Origin: Halovivax limisalsi
GTDB lineage: Archaea > Halobacteriota > Halobacteria > Halobacteriales > Natrialbaceae
DNA length: 64,000 nucleotides
Assembly: GCF_023093535.1 (NCBI RefSeq)
Contig: NZ_CP095757.1
Span: forward strand, 3,596,001 to 3,660,000
Direction: 5' to 3'
Shown: piece after piece, positions 1 to 8,677 of the stretch
How the letters are laid out: every line of letters starts with the position of its first letter
Numbering within the stretch: the first letter of the stretch is position 1
Program-made: the position numbers and the translations under genes
The notes under the pieces: generated by a model
Seen by the model: only the letters and a program-made list of their open reading frames with translations
What the model was told of the DNA's origin: nothing
Database searches by the model: none

Positions 1-1
1 G

Positions 2-301
2 CGCACGTACGAACCCGAGGACGGCTCGATCACCGTCTCGCTGCGCCCCGAGTCGATCACGATCGTCGACGAGACCACCCGCGATCGGTGGGTCGTCGAG
101 ACGGCCGAGCGGACCCTCGACCGCATCGAGGCCACCCAGGAGTGGGAGGCCCAGCGCGACGACCCTGAGGGCGGTGCGACCGCCCCGACGAACGAGTACG
201 CCCAGCTCGCCCGCGAGGAGTACGACTCGCCGGTCGAGAACTACCGCCAGGCCGTCGTCCAGGCCCTGGAGAGCCTGGACGAACTCGAAGCGGCGGCGTA
301 A
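2..301 (+). CDS. C-terminal fragment of an unrecognised acidic protein
   Basis: This is an open frame entering from the left edge and ending at TAA 299-301, giving 99 residues of a truncated protein. The fragment is acidic with amphipathic helical stretches. It contains a beta-like segment followed by a Trp-containing DETTRDRW motif and ends in Ala/Glu-rich helix. Codon use has the high GC3 typical of the window, so it is very probably the real 3' end of a gene. I do not recognise the family and cannot assign a function. The next gene is convergent. Confidence 0.7.
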   Translation, partial: RTYEPEDGSITVSLRPESITIVDETTRDRWVVETAERTLDRIEATQEWEAQRDDPEGGATAPTNEYAQLAREEYDSPVENYRQAVVQALESLDELEAAA

Positions 302-441
302 TCGACGGCGCGACCGACGCCCGGCGTACTCGGAGACGCGGTCGCCGCTATCCGGGTGATCGGCCCACTTTCACAACTGAACGACGACGTTTGATGCCGT
401 TTTCTCACTCGTGATCGGCACCCTGCGGCGCGTGGACCGAG

Positions 442-630
442 TTACAGGTATCGTCGACCGACCAGGACGAGCGCGATCGCCGCGGCGAGGACGCCGATAA
501 CCGTGGGAACGAGTTGATCGCTGCCCCACTCCCAGTCGAACATCTGCGTGCCTACGATGGCGACGATCGCAACGAGCAGTCCGATGACGGTACCGATCGT
601 CGACGAATTTCGCCGGCCGAGTTCGACCAT
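442..630 (-). CDS. small two-helix membrane protein
   Basis: This 62-residue protein starts at the ATG at 630, giving the N-terminus MVELGRRNSS. A start six codons further upstream is open but gives a less natural N-terminus. Two hydrophobic segments are visible (about residues 11-28 and 38-57), separated by a short acidic/Trp linker, with basic residues at the C-terminus. It resembles the many small haloarchaeal integral membrane proteins of unknown function. It is convergent with the truncated gene at the left edge and lies downstream of tsr3 on the same strand. Confidence 0.6.
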   Translation of the reverse strand: MVELGRRNSSTIGTVIGLLVAIVAIVGTQMFDWEWGSDQLVPTVIGVLAAAIALVLVGRRYL

Positions 631-688
631 ACAGGAACTACGGGCCACCGATTGAAAAGATTACAGGAGCAAACCGCGCTGGATCCGA

Positions 689-1198
689 TCACTCGTCGGC
701 GAGGTAGTCGTCCTGGACGGCGACCACCTCGCTCGAATCCTCGCACGCGGCGTACCGCCGGAGTGGTTCGGCGTTCAGTTCGAGAAACGTCTCGCCCCAG
801 CGGAAGGGTTCGAGGAGCCGTTCGGCGTGCTCGGGCTCGCCGAGGATCCACAGGGCCGCCGCGAGCGCCTCGACGGTGGTCAGTTCGAACGGCCGACCGA
901 AGTTGACCGGATTGGCCGCGACGAGGAACGGGAGGGCGCGGTGCTCGCCGGCCATGGAAAACGCGGCTTCGCCCGCGGATTCCCACGAGCAATCGAGGGC
1001 GACGAGCGTGTCGAGGGCGTCCGCGCGATCGGCTGGCGAGAGCGCCTGCTCGGCGTGTGGATTAAGGGCTACTCCGTAGGGAACTGCCTTCATCTGGCGG
1101 TGGAGGACGGCCTCGTCGAAGCGCTCCAGCCGGCGGGCCGTGCACTTCTCCGGATCGTCGTCGCCCTCGTAGTAAACGTGAATCTCCACGGGCGTCAT
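689..1198 (-). CDS. tsr3: 16S rRNA aminocarboxypropyltransferase Tsr3 (DUF367 family)
   Basis: Tsr3 transfers the 3-amino-3-carboxypropyl group from S-adenosylmethionine to a hypermodified uridine/pseudouridine of small-subunit rRNA during ribosome assembly. The 169-residue length fits archaeal members. Family motifs visible are the N-terminal beta strand with [10 protein letters not shown], the LDCSW motif near residue 70, the [10 protein letters not shown] motif near residue 97, and the helix with EALAAAL that packs on the cofactor site. The start is ATG at 1198. The upstream Rieske gene has the same orientation, separated by about 115 bp. Confidence 0.88.
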   Translation of the reverse strand: MTPVEIHVYYEGDDDPEKCTARRLERFDEAVLHRQMKAVPYGVALNPHAEQALSPADRADALDTLVALDCSWESAGEAAFSMAGEHRALPFLVAANPVNFGRPFELTTVEALAAALWILGEPEHAERLLEPFRWGETFLELNAEPLRRYAACEDSSEVVAVQDDYLADE

Positions 1199-1313
1199 TC
1201 GGCGTCGCGGGCGAAAAACGGGTCGGTTTCAACCGTCGCAATGTGGAGAGAAGTGACGGGTTCATCGGACACTCTCCCGACCCCTCGTTTCCAGTTTCGA
1301 AAGCCTCGTGCGG

Positions 1314-3158
1314 TCAGGCCTCGTGAATCCGCTCGCCCCGGTTCAACCGGGTAGCGATCGAGAAGGTCTGCTCGGCCTCGCGTCGGGTCGGGAAGTGTGC
1401 AGCCATGTAGCGTGCCGTGGCGATCATGGGGAGTCTGCGATCGCGCTCGGTCTCCGCGAGGTCGTGCTGGCGGAACGCGGCCTCGACGTTCTGCAGGGTG
1501 TGAAAGCCGGCGTCCTCGCGGAGGAGTCCGTGCCCGAGGGTCCGTTTGAGTTCGTCGACGTCGCCCCCCGTATCGAAGTGCGCCGCGACTAAGCGACCCG
1601 CCTCGTTCACCGATCCCTCCTCGTCGAAGGTCTCGAGCAGGGCCGACCGGATGTCGGCCGGATCGCGATCGGACTCGGTCTCGCCGGGGGCCGGAACCGG
1701 CGCGGGCGGCGTATTGAGGAACCGATCGAGGTAGACGCTCATCGCCGCGTCGAAGACCCCGCGGTAGAGCGCCGGGGCGTCGGTTCGACGGGCGGCCTGG
1801 TGGACCGCGTTCGCGTACGTGAACGTGTGGTGGACGGTGTTCCAGTCGTTGAACTCGTTGGCCGTCCCGAAGCGGGCGACGCGCGTGGCGGCGGCGCGAC
1901 TCACCTCGGCCGCGAGTGTCGCCGAATCAGCGCCGTTGCGGACCGCCTCTGCGAGGGCGTCGACGATCGCCTCGGGATCGTCGCTCAACAGCGTCTCGCG
2001 GAAGTCGGCCGGGCGCGTCCACGTCTCGCCAGACCCCGCATCCACCAGCGCTTCGATCCCGGAGACGTCCGAGACGTCCTCGCCGTAGACGTCCGAGAGG
2101 AGCGCCACGAGATCGACCGGCCGGCGCCAGGCGGCCGACTCGTCGCTCCGGTTCGCCGTGGCGAGCGGCCGGACGAGCGAGGCGAGCGTGTCGGCGACCA
2201 GCCCGTCGCCGGCGGCCGATCCCGCTGCACCGTCGCCGGACTCCCCGCCGCGGCCACCGTCCGGCCAGCCGACGGCGTCGAGGCTCTCGAAGGCCTTGTT
2301 CGCGAAATCGAGGGTGTGGCCCGACGACAGGTACGGGTGGTCCGTCGCGGCGGTGAACACGAGATCCGCGAGCGCGCAGTCGCCGTAGCCCGCCGCGACG
2401 GCCGTTCGCAGACAGCGCTCGGCGCCGTCGCTGTCGCGAACCTCGATGCAGTCGCGGAACCAGCTGCGAAGTCGATCGAGCGAAACCTCGCTTGTCGCAA
2501 ACGAGGGCTGGTCGAAGTGCGGGGCCGCGCCGTCGCAGTCGTCGGCGACGTGACGGACGCCCGTGTAGAGGGCGCGTTTGCGATCGTCGGGGTCGAGGTC
2601 GTCGAGCAGGTTCGTCATACAGCCGAGGATCGTGTGGCCCGACGACCAGCCCAGCTCGCGATAGCTGGTGCCGAACTCGAGCGTCGACGTGATCGGATCT
2701 TGCGGGTCGACGCCGGCGTCGAGCAGGCCGACCGTCGACTTGGCGACGACGAGCCGGAGATTTTCCTCCAGGCCGCTCTCGAGTCGATCCGCCCAGTGTG
2801 CTTCGGCCGGGCGATCGAGCGGCGGATTCGGATCGACGTAGACCGTCCCGTCGCGCACCTCGACCGGATAGGTCCGGACGTCGTCCGCCCACGGATCGAA
2901 GGTGTCGCCACAGGACAGCTCGAATCGCGCGTGGTGCCAGTGACAGGTGAGGATGCCGTCCTCGACGGTGCCGTCCGAGAGGGGAAAGCCCATGTGGGGA
3001 CACCGGTTGTCGACTGCGCGGACCTCGCCCTCGTGGTGAAACAGCGCGATTGCGGTGCCCTCCGGCGTGACGAGTTTTCGTCCCTCCGTTCGCAGTTCGT
3101 CGGCGTCGACGACCGGGACGTACCCACCTGCCCCGGCCTCGGTGGAATCGGATGCCAT
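1314..3158 (-). CDS. Rieske [2Fe-2S] protein fused to a large helical domain
   Basis: This is a 614-residue protein. The N-terminal 110 residues form a Rieske ferredoxin-type domain with both cluster motifs: C53-P-H55 and C72-x2-H75, 16 residues apart. These would ligate a [2Fe-2S] cluster. About 500 residues of mostly alpha-helical sequence follow, rich in conserved-looking His (for example SSGHTILG, HPYLSSGHT, TVHHTFTYANAVHQ). I cannot assign this part to a named catalytic family. No signal peptide or membrane segment is seen, so it is probably cytoplasmic. It lies downstream of ilvA on the same strand with an 88-bp gap. The role is unknown; an oxygenase-like or redox function is only an inference from the cluster. 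Confidence 0.8.
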   Translation of the reverse strand: MASDSTEAGAGGYVPVVDADELRTEGRKLVTPEGTAIALFHHEGEVRAVDNRCPHMGFPLSDGTVEDGILTCHWHHARFELSCGDTFDPWADDVRTYPVEVRDGTVYVDPNPPLDRPAEAHWADRLESGLEENLRLVVAKSTVGLLDAGVDPQDPITSTLEFGTSYRELGWSSGHTILGCMTNLLDDLDPDDRKRALYTGVRHVADDCDGAAPHFDQPSFATSEVSLDRLRSWFRDCIEVRDSDGAERCLRTAVAAGYGDCALADLVFTAATDHPYLSSGHTLDFANKAFESLDAVGWPDGGRGGESGDGAAGSAAGDGLVADTLASLVRPLATANRSDESAAWRRPVDLVALLSDVYGEDVSDVSGIEALVDAGSGETWTRPADFRETLLSDDPEAIVDALAEAVRNGADSATLAAEVSRAAATRVARFGTANEFNDWNTVHHTFTYANAVHQAARRTDAPALYRGVFDAAMSVYLDRFLNTPPAPVPAPGETESDRDPADIRSALLETFDEEGSVNEAGRLVAAHFDTGGDVDELKRTLGHGLLREDAGFHTLQNVEAAFRQHDLAETERDRRLPMIATARYMAAHFPTRREAEQTFSIATRLNRGERIHEA

Positions 3159-3246
3159 GTCACGTCGTACCAGTAGCGGGATGAAAACCGTTCGCTGAAA
3201 CGCGTTTTTGTCTCCGAAGGTGAATGACTCGATTGCCCCCTCGAAT

Positions 3247-4458
3247 CTACATCACTTCCTCGACCTCGTACCCGGCCTCCCGGAGGTCGCCCAGTAACGC
3301 GTCGACGTGGTCGTGGCCGCGCATCTCGAGTTCGATCTCGACCTCGGCGTCGGAGAGCTCGATCTCGCGGGAGGTCCGATCGTGATGGATCGAGTAGATG
3401 TTGGGATCGTGCCGGGAGAAGATCGAGAGGAGGTCCTCCAGCGCACCCGGGCGATCCTTGAGGACGGTCCGGATTTTCAGGTAGCGACCCATCTCGACGA
3501 GGCCGCGCAGGATGACGGTCGTCAGCGTGTTCATGTCGACGTTGCCGCCGGAGAGCAGCGGAACGATCACCTCGCCGTCCGCGTAGTCGAACCGTTCGAA
3601 GATCGTCGCCGCGAGGCCGACGGCGCCAGCGCCCTCCACGAGCGTCTTCGAGCGCTCCAGGAGGTAGACCATCGTGACGGCGATCTCGGCGTCGGAGACG
3701 GTGACGACCTCGTCGACGTACTCCCGGATGTGTTCGAACGTCCGGTCGCCGATCGATCGCGTCGCGATCCCGTCCGCGATGGTCTCGACGGAATCGATGG
3801 TGACGCGTTCGCCCTTCTCGAGCGAGGGGGCCGCGCTCGATGCGCCCTCGGCCTGGACGCCGATGACGCGGATACTCGGGTCGAGGCCTTTGACCGCCGC
3901 AGCGATGCCGCTGATGAGGCCGCCCCCGCCGATCGGGACGACCACGGTGTCGACCTCGGGACAGTCCTCGACGATCTCGAGGCCGATCGTCCCCTGGCCG
4001 GCCATGACGGCCTCGTCGTCGAACGCGTGGACGTAGGTGAGCCCGCGCTCGCGTTCGATCTCGTGGGCGCGCTCGGCCGCGGCGTCGTAGTCCACCCCGT
4101 CGAGGACGACCTCGCCGCCGTAGTTGCGCGTCGCCTTGACCTTCGCCGTCGGCGCGTGGTCGGGCATGACGATCGTCGAGTCGACGCCGATGCGCGTGGC
4201 CGCGAGTGCGACGCCCTGGGCGTGGTTGCCCGCGCTCGCGGTGACGACGCCGCGGGCTTTTTCGTCCTCGGAGAGGGTCGCGATGCGGTTCGTCGCGCCG
4301 CGGATCTTGAACGCGCCCGTGCGCTGGAAGTTCTCGAGTTTGAGGTGGATCTCCGCGTCGGTCATCGCCGTGTAGGTGTGCGAGTATTCGAGCGGCGTGT
4401 CCCGCGCCGTCTGATCCACGCGCTCCCTCGCGGCTTCGACGTCCTCGAGATCGAGCAT
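3247..4458 (-). CDS. ilvA: threonine ammonia-lyase (threonine dehydratase) with ACT domain
   Basis: This PLP enzyme deaminates threonine to 2-oxobutyrate, the first committed step toward isoleucine. In this 403-residue protein the PLP lysine is K51 in TGAFKIRGA. The phosphate/substrate loop SAGNHAQG is at about 75-82 and the Gly-rich PLP-phosphate loop GGGGL at about 177-181. The last 75 residues form an ACT regulatory domain (from about 330), the short version seen in archaeal and catabolic-type enzymes, so allosteric control is likely. The ATG is preceded on this strand by an A/T-rich TTAAACC promoter-like box about 25 nt upstream, consistent with leaderless transcription. Confidence 0.93.
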   Translation of the reverse strand: MLDLEDVEAARERVDQTARDTPLEYSHTYTAMTDAEIHLKLENFQRTGAFKIRGATNRIATLSEDEKARGVVTASAGNHAQGVALAATRIGVDSTIVMPDHAPTAKVKATRNYGGEVVLDGVDYDAAAERAHEIERERGLTYVHAFDDEAVMAGQGTIGLEIVEDCPEVDTVVVPIGGGGLISGIAAAVKGLDPSIRVIGVQAEGASSAAPSLEKGERVTIDSVETIADGIATRSIGDRTFEHIREYVDEVVTVSDAEIAVTMVYLLERSKTLVEGAGAVGLAATIFERFDYADGEVIVPLLSGGNVDMNTLTTVILRGLVEMGRYLKIRTVLKDRPGALEDLLSIFSRHDPNIYSIHHDRTSREIELSDAEVEIELEMRGHDHVDALLGDLREAGYEVEEVM

Positions 4459-4815
4459 GCTCGGTGGTACTCACGGGGACGGTTTAAGGTTAGTAGATCG
4501 CGTCCGGCCAGGACCATCGCACTCGACCGCCGGACCGCATCGCTGGACGCGACTGCCGCTCATCAGTTCGGATCTCGGTCGGCCCGGGTGATCCGGGTCG
4601 ACGCGAAGGGAATACAAGGGGTGCACGGCGTGTGACGTGCACTCGTACGAGAGGACGGTGAACACATAAACGTGGGGAAGGCAGAGTGAAAGTGAAACCG
4701 CATTACTGCGGCGGGGCGATTCGACCGTCAGACGCCGGGCAGACGGGCGGCATCCGGGGGTCGGCCAGTCAGCCCTGGCACCGGAGGAGTCGACAACAGG
4801 GCGACGCTCGCTACG
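4459..4815. other. 357-bp intergenic region with no supported gene
   Basis: This region lies between the ilvA start and the 3' end of the gamma-glutamylcyclotransferase-like gene. The only supported signal is the ilvA promoter box near 4486-4495. Short frames here have basic, proline-rich translations unlike neighbouring proteins. An A/T-richer patch (4650-4710) contains TATA-like ACATAAACG, but nothing follows it that I can call a gene. A small RNA cannot be excluded. Confidence 0.5.
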
Positions 4816-5337
4816 TCAGTCGGTCCCAGTTGCGTCGGTGACGAACGCCTCGGAGTCGTCGAGCGCGTCGCGAACACGGGATTCGAACCCGGCGTTGCCG
4901 GGCCAGGTCCCCGGCGCGTCGAGGCGATCCGGATCCCCGACGTAACACCAGGCTTCCTCGGCGTCGATCGCCGACAGCCGGGCGGGGACCGCGACCCTGA
5001 CGTACAGTCCGCGATCGACGCCCTCGTACGCGTCGAGGGACTCGAGGCCGGCGTCGTCGACGGCGAGAAGCCGGCCGTTCACCGCGGGTCGAGAATCGTC
5101 GACGGTGAGCGAGTGATCGCGGTCGGGCCCGCCCGGCACGAGCGTCGGGTACTCGCCGTCGACGCGGCGAAGGCCGACGAGTGTCACCGCGCCGCGGAAC
5201 GCGAACCGGTCGGTTTCGAGCACGGCCTCGACTCGCTCCGGATCTGTGAGCGTCCCGTAGACGAAGACGAGGTGGGCGGACGCCGGGTCGAATTCGACGG
5301 CGCCGGCGGCTCGATCGGTCGGGCTATCTCCCCGCAC
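4816..5337 (-). CDS. gamma-glutamylcyclotransferase-like (AIG2/GGCT family) protein
   Basis: This 173-residue protein has the family signature near the N-terminus, FVYGTLTDP, which binds the gamma-glutamyl moiety. The acidic residue expected for catalysis is in LDAYEGV in the middle of the fold. The family includes enzymes releasing 5-oxoproline from gamma-glutamyl amines or peptides; haloarchaea use gamma-glutamylcysteine as a thiol, so a thiol-related role is possible but not shown. The start appears to be GTG at 5337, since no in-frame ATG precedes the motif. It is divergent from the MATE exporter gene, 71 bp apart. Confidence 0.8.
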   Translation of the reverse strand: MRGDSPTDRAAGAVEFDPASAHLVFVYGTLTDPERVEAVLETDRFAFRGAVTLVGLRRVDGEYPTLVPGGPDRDHSLTVDDSRPAVNGRLLAVDDAGLESLDAYEGVDRGLYVRVAVPARLSAIDAEEAWCYVGDPDRLDAPGTWPGNAGFESRVRDALDDSEAFVTDATGTD

Positions 5338-5408
5338 GTCCGGATGGTTGCGACCCGGGCACTTTCCGTTATCGGCACGTTCAAATCGACGCTACGGTTT
5401 CGATTCGT

Positions 5409-6794
5409 ATGGCAACGGGCAGCGTCCGCGCGCGAACGTTCGCCGTCTGGCGGCGCGTGCTCGCGCTGGCGTGGCCGATCATGGCCGAGCAGACGACGCG
5501 GACGCTGATGCGGACGGTCGACATCCTCGTCACGGCCACCTTCTCGCCCGCGGCGATCACCGCGATCGGACTGGCGGACATCTACGCGCGCCTGCCGCTG
5601 CGGATCGGCCTCGGACTCGGCGGCGGCGCGATCGCGCTGTCGAGCCAGGATACGGGTCGCGGCGCGGGAACCAGCCGGGACGAGGCGATCACCCAGGCGA
5701 TCCTGATCGGCGCGCTCGCGGGCGTCCCCTTCGTCGTCGGCGGGTTGCTCCTGTCCGACTGGGCGATTTCGGTCCTCGGGGCCGAGTCGGCCGTCGTCGA
5801 GTTCGGCGCGATCTACCTCGCGATCGTGATGGTGACGGCGCCGGCCCGCCACGTCGGGATCATCGCCGCCCGGGCGCTCCAGGGAACCGGCGACACCGTC
5901 TCTCCGATGATCGTCAACGTTATCGCGAACGTCGGGAACGTGACCGGCTCCGTCGTCCTCGGCCTCGGCTGGTTCGGCGCACCGGATCTGGGGATCGTCG
6001 GCGTCGGCCTCGCGACGGGCGCGGCGAACGTGTTCACGGCCGTACTACTCGTCCTCGTCGTCGCGAGCCCGTTCCGCGACAGTTCGCTGGTCCGGCCGAC
6101 CGACTGGGTCGTGACGAAACAGCTCGTCGCCGTGAGCACCCCGCGGGTGGCCGAGGGGCTGGTCGCGACCGCCATCGAGTTTCCCTTCAACTCGCTGTTG
6201 CTCGTCCTCGGCACCGAGGTCAACGCCGGCTACCAGGTCGGCCGGCGCGTCTACCAGCAGATCACCAGCCCGCTCGGCCGCGGCTACAACGTCGCCGCGA
6301 GCATCGTCGTCGGCCAGTCGCTCGGCGCCGGCGACCCCGACCGGGCCCGGTTCGAAGGGTGGGCGATCACCGCCCTCGGCCTCGCGACGGTGGGCGTGAT
6401 CGGCCTCGTCCTCGCCCGGTACGCCCCCGACTTCGTCGCCGTCTTCGACCCGGACGACCCGGCGACGGTCGAACACGCGATCACGTTCGCCGCCGCCTAC
6501 GGAATCGGCGCGCCGTTCCTCGTCTCCTACATCGTCATCTCCGGCGCGCTGCAGGGCGCCGGCGAGACGAAGATTCCGTTCCTGGCCCGCGTCAGCGGCC
6601 TCGTGCTCTTCTACCTCGGCTTCTCCTACGTCGCCGCCATCGAGTTCGACTACGGCCCGGCGGGCGTCGGCGCGGGCATCGTCGGCTACTTCGTCTGGTC
6701 GTTACTCGTCGTCGGCGTCGGCTTCCGGTACGGCGACTGGGCCGGCAAAGCCGCCCGGATGATGGACGAACGATCGCTGGCCGGCGACGACTGA
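5409..6794 (+). CDS. MATE family multidrug/metabolite efflux transporter
   Basis: This 461-residue integral membrane protein has about twelve hydrophobic segments in two related halves (roughly residues 15-230 and 240-450), the MATE/NorM layout. Family-like features include AWPIMAEQTTRTLM at the start of helix 1, the charged-residue pattern after helix 2, and ALQGTGDT / ALQGAGETKIPF repeated in the two halves, a hallmark of MATE proteins. It probably exports organic cations or metabolites using a Na+ or H+ gradient; the substrate is not predictable. The ATG at 5409 directly precedes the first amphipathic segment. Confidence 0.92.
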   Translation: MATGSVRARTFAVWRRVLALAWPIMAEQTTRTLMRTVDILVTATFSPAAITAIGLADIYARLPLRIGLGLGGGAIALSSQDTGRGAGTSRDEAITQAILIGALAGVPFVVGGLLLSDWAISVLGAESAVVEFGAIYLAIVMVTAPARHVGIIAARALQGTGDTVSPMIVNVIANVGNVTGSVVLGLGWFGAPDLGIVGVGLATGAANVFTAVLLVLVVASPFRDSSLVRPTDWVVTKQLVAVSTPRVAEGLVATAIEFPFNSLLLVLGTEVNAGYQVGRRVYQQITSPLGRGYNVAASIVVGQSLGAGDPDRARFEGWAITALGLATVGVIGLVLARYAPDFVAVFDPDDPATVEHAITFAAAYGIGAPFLVSYIVISGALQGAGETKIPFLARVSGLVLFYLGFSYVAAIEFDYGPAGVGAGIVGYFVWSLLVVGVGFRYGDWAGKAARMMDERSLAGDD

Positions 6795-7031
6795 CCCTGG
6801 GACCAGAGTCAAGTGGGCCGGTCTGCTCCCGGCAACGAGTGATCCTGGGACCCGCGGAGACGAGCGACCCCTCCCTCGAGCAGCCCGGTCCACTCGATCG
6901 ATCCTGAACCCGTCGAGCCGCCGATCGGTCGACGATGAATGCACGAGTGTTGCGCGGAACTGATACCGTCCCGAGTGTAAAATTTTCACCAATTTCAGAA
7001 AGTATTTACCGTCGACATGGCACCGTCCGAT

Positions 7032-8099
7032 ATGCACCGCGAACAGGCCCTCGTGATCGTGGCGGGGCTCGTCCTCGTGGCGACGCTCTCCACGCTCAGC
7101 CTCTCCGGCGCGATCGCCGTCCCCGACGATCCCGAACCGGCCGTCGAGCCGCCCGAGCGGGCGTCGCTCGCGGAAGTGACCGTCGCCGCCGAGGAGGTGA
7201 CCGGCGAGACGGCGACGATCGCCCTCGAGACGGCGCTCTCGCCCGAGATCACGCCCGTCGAGAACCTCACGGTGGTCCACCGGGCGACCGACGCCGAATC
7301 GGGGCTCCAGGTCGCGAGGACCGAACAAACGGTCGAGACGCTCGAAGCCGATCGCGAGTACGCCGTCTCGGGGGCGCTCGAGCTCCCGCGAACGAGCGCG
7401 TACCAGGTCGAGACGATCCTCTACGTCGACGGCGTCCGCGGCGACGCCGTCACGCGAACGATCGAAGGCGTCGAGACCCTCACGCCGGGTTACGCCGCGA
7501 CTGACGTCGAGTTTCACCGCTTCGGCGGCGTCGACGGACCGCTCGAGGACGTCCCGGCGATCGAATTTACGGTCGAATCGACCGAGGCCGACCGCGCGTC
7601 CCTCGACGTCGCCAGTTTCCTCACGAACACGGGGGACGATCCGGAGACCGGCCTCGAACTCGCGGTGACGGCCCGGCAGTCCGACTCGAACGTCGTCGCC
7701 GACTCCGCGACGGTCGACGTGGGGGAGATCGAGGGCGGTGAGACGGTGACCCCGTCCGTGACGCTCGACGTCCCGACCGAGTACGACTACTACCTCGACG
7801 CCACGCTCTGGCGCGGCGACACGATCGTCGCGACCGATCGGGCCACCGCGAACCTCGGCCCGGGCAACCTGACCGTCGATCGAGGCGGGTCGGAAGGCGG
7901 CATCCAGGTGAGCGACTTCGAACCGTCGAATGACCGCCACCGGGGCGAGGATGGGACCGGCGCGAGCGACGACGGCGGTGACGATGGGGCCGACGCGACC
8001 GGTCACGGCGACGACGGAACGCCGGGCTTCGGCGTGATAACCGCGCTCGTCGCGCTGCTCGCGATCGGACTGCGTTCCCGGAGGACCAGCCATGACTGA
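7032..8099 (+). CDS. exported surface protein with PGF-CTERM-type tail
   Basis: An N-terminal hydrophobic signal segment (about residues 5-27 from MHREQALVIV) is followed by a beta-rich extracellular region. A Gly/Asp linker (GDDGADATGHGDDG) then leads to TPGFGVITALVALLAIGLRSRR. That PGF motif, hydrophobic helix and basic end form the C-terminal sorting signal processed by archaeosortase A, so the mature protein should be lipid-anchored on the cell surface. I prefer ATG 7032 over 7017 because the TATA-like GTATTTAC (7001-7008) would start transcription close to 7032. The following gene overlaps by 8 nt, indicating an operon. The function of the ectodomain is unknown. Confidence 0.75.
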   Translation: MHREQALVIVAGLVLVATLSTLSLSGAIAVPDDPEPAVEPPERASLAEVTVAAEEVTGETATIALETALSPEITPVENLTVVHRATDAESGLQVARTEQTVETLEADREYAVSGALELPRTSAYQVETILYVDGVRGDAVTRTIEGVETLTPGYAATDVEFHRFGGVDGPLEDVPAIEFTVESTEADRASLDVASFLTNTGDDPETGLELAVTARQSDSNVVADSATVDVGEIEGGETVTPSVTLDVPTEYDYYLDATLWRGDTIVATDRATANLGPGNLTVDRGGSEGGIQVSDFEPSNDRHRGEDGTGASDDGGDDGADATGHGDDGTPGFGVITALVALLAIGLRSRRTSHD

Positions 8100-8493
8100 C
8101 ACACAGCCTGACGGCCGGATCGCCGACGAATCGACCGATCGATCGACCACTGACGAATCGAACACCGGACACCGTTCCGGGACAGCGAACGGCCACCGAG
8201 AATCCGACGAGTCGAAGCGGTCGTCCGGGGAAGCCCTCGTCGAGACGACCACAAACGGGCGGAGCGACGACGAAACCGCCCGACGGATCCGGATGCTGTA
8301 CTGGGCCGCCCTCGGCGTCTGTACACTACTGGCGCTCGTCGCGCTCTCGCGGTTCTACGCGAGTATCGAGGCGGCGATCGACGTCTGGATCGCCGCCGAG
8401 TACCGGCCGATCGCCTCCGGGGCGTTCAACTTCGCCGTGTTGCTCGTCGCCCTGGTCGGCGTCTCCGCGGCGATCCGTCGCCTCTCCCACTAG
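8092..8493 (+). CDS. two-helix membrane protein with long hydrophilic N-terminus
   Basis: This is a 133-residue protein. About 65 residues of Ser/Thr/Asp/Glu-rich, probably disordered sequence precede two transmembrane helices (about residues 69-88 and 105-125) and a short basic end (AAIRRLSH). Its ATG lies inside the last codons of the PGF-CTERM gene (8-nt overlap), so translation is coupled and the two proteins may work together at the cell surface. I do not recognise a named family. Confidence 0.65.
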   Translation: MTDTQPDGRIADESTDRSTTDESNTGHRSGTANGHRESDESKRSSGEALVETTTNGRSDDETARRIRMLYWAALGVCTLLALVALSRFYASIEAAIDVWIAAEYRPIASGAFNFAVLLVALVGVSAAIRRLSH

Positions 8494-8677
8494 GGGTCCC
8501 ACGGTCACGACAATCGAGCCGTAGCCGGGGTCGCACCTTCGGTCCGGGCCGGCTGGCGGCGCCAGGGAATCGGACCGCGGCGTCGGCGTAGTTTGATCAC
8601 GAAAGGACGGTTAACCGAAGTCTCCCGGCGTCGTAGCATGGGAAAGGTTTTCGACGCGGCCTCCCTAACGTGGGTCC

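Noticed and set aside
4471-4665. 64-codon frame upstream of ilvA
   Set aside because: It overlaps the ilvA promoter box, and its translation is basic and proline/serine-rich, unlike haloarchaeal proteins.
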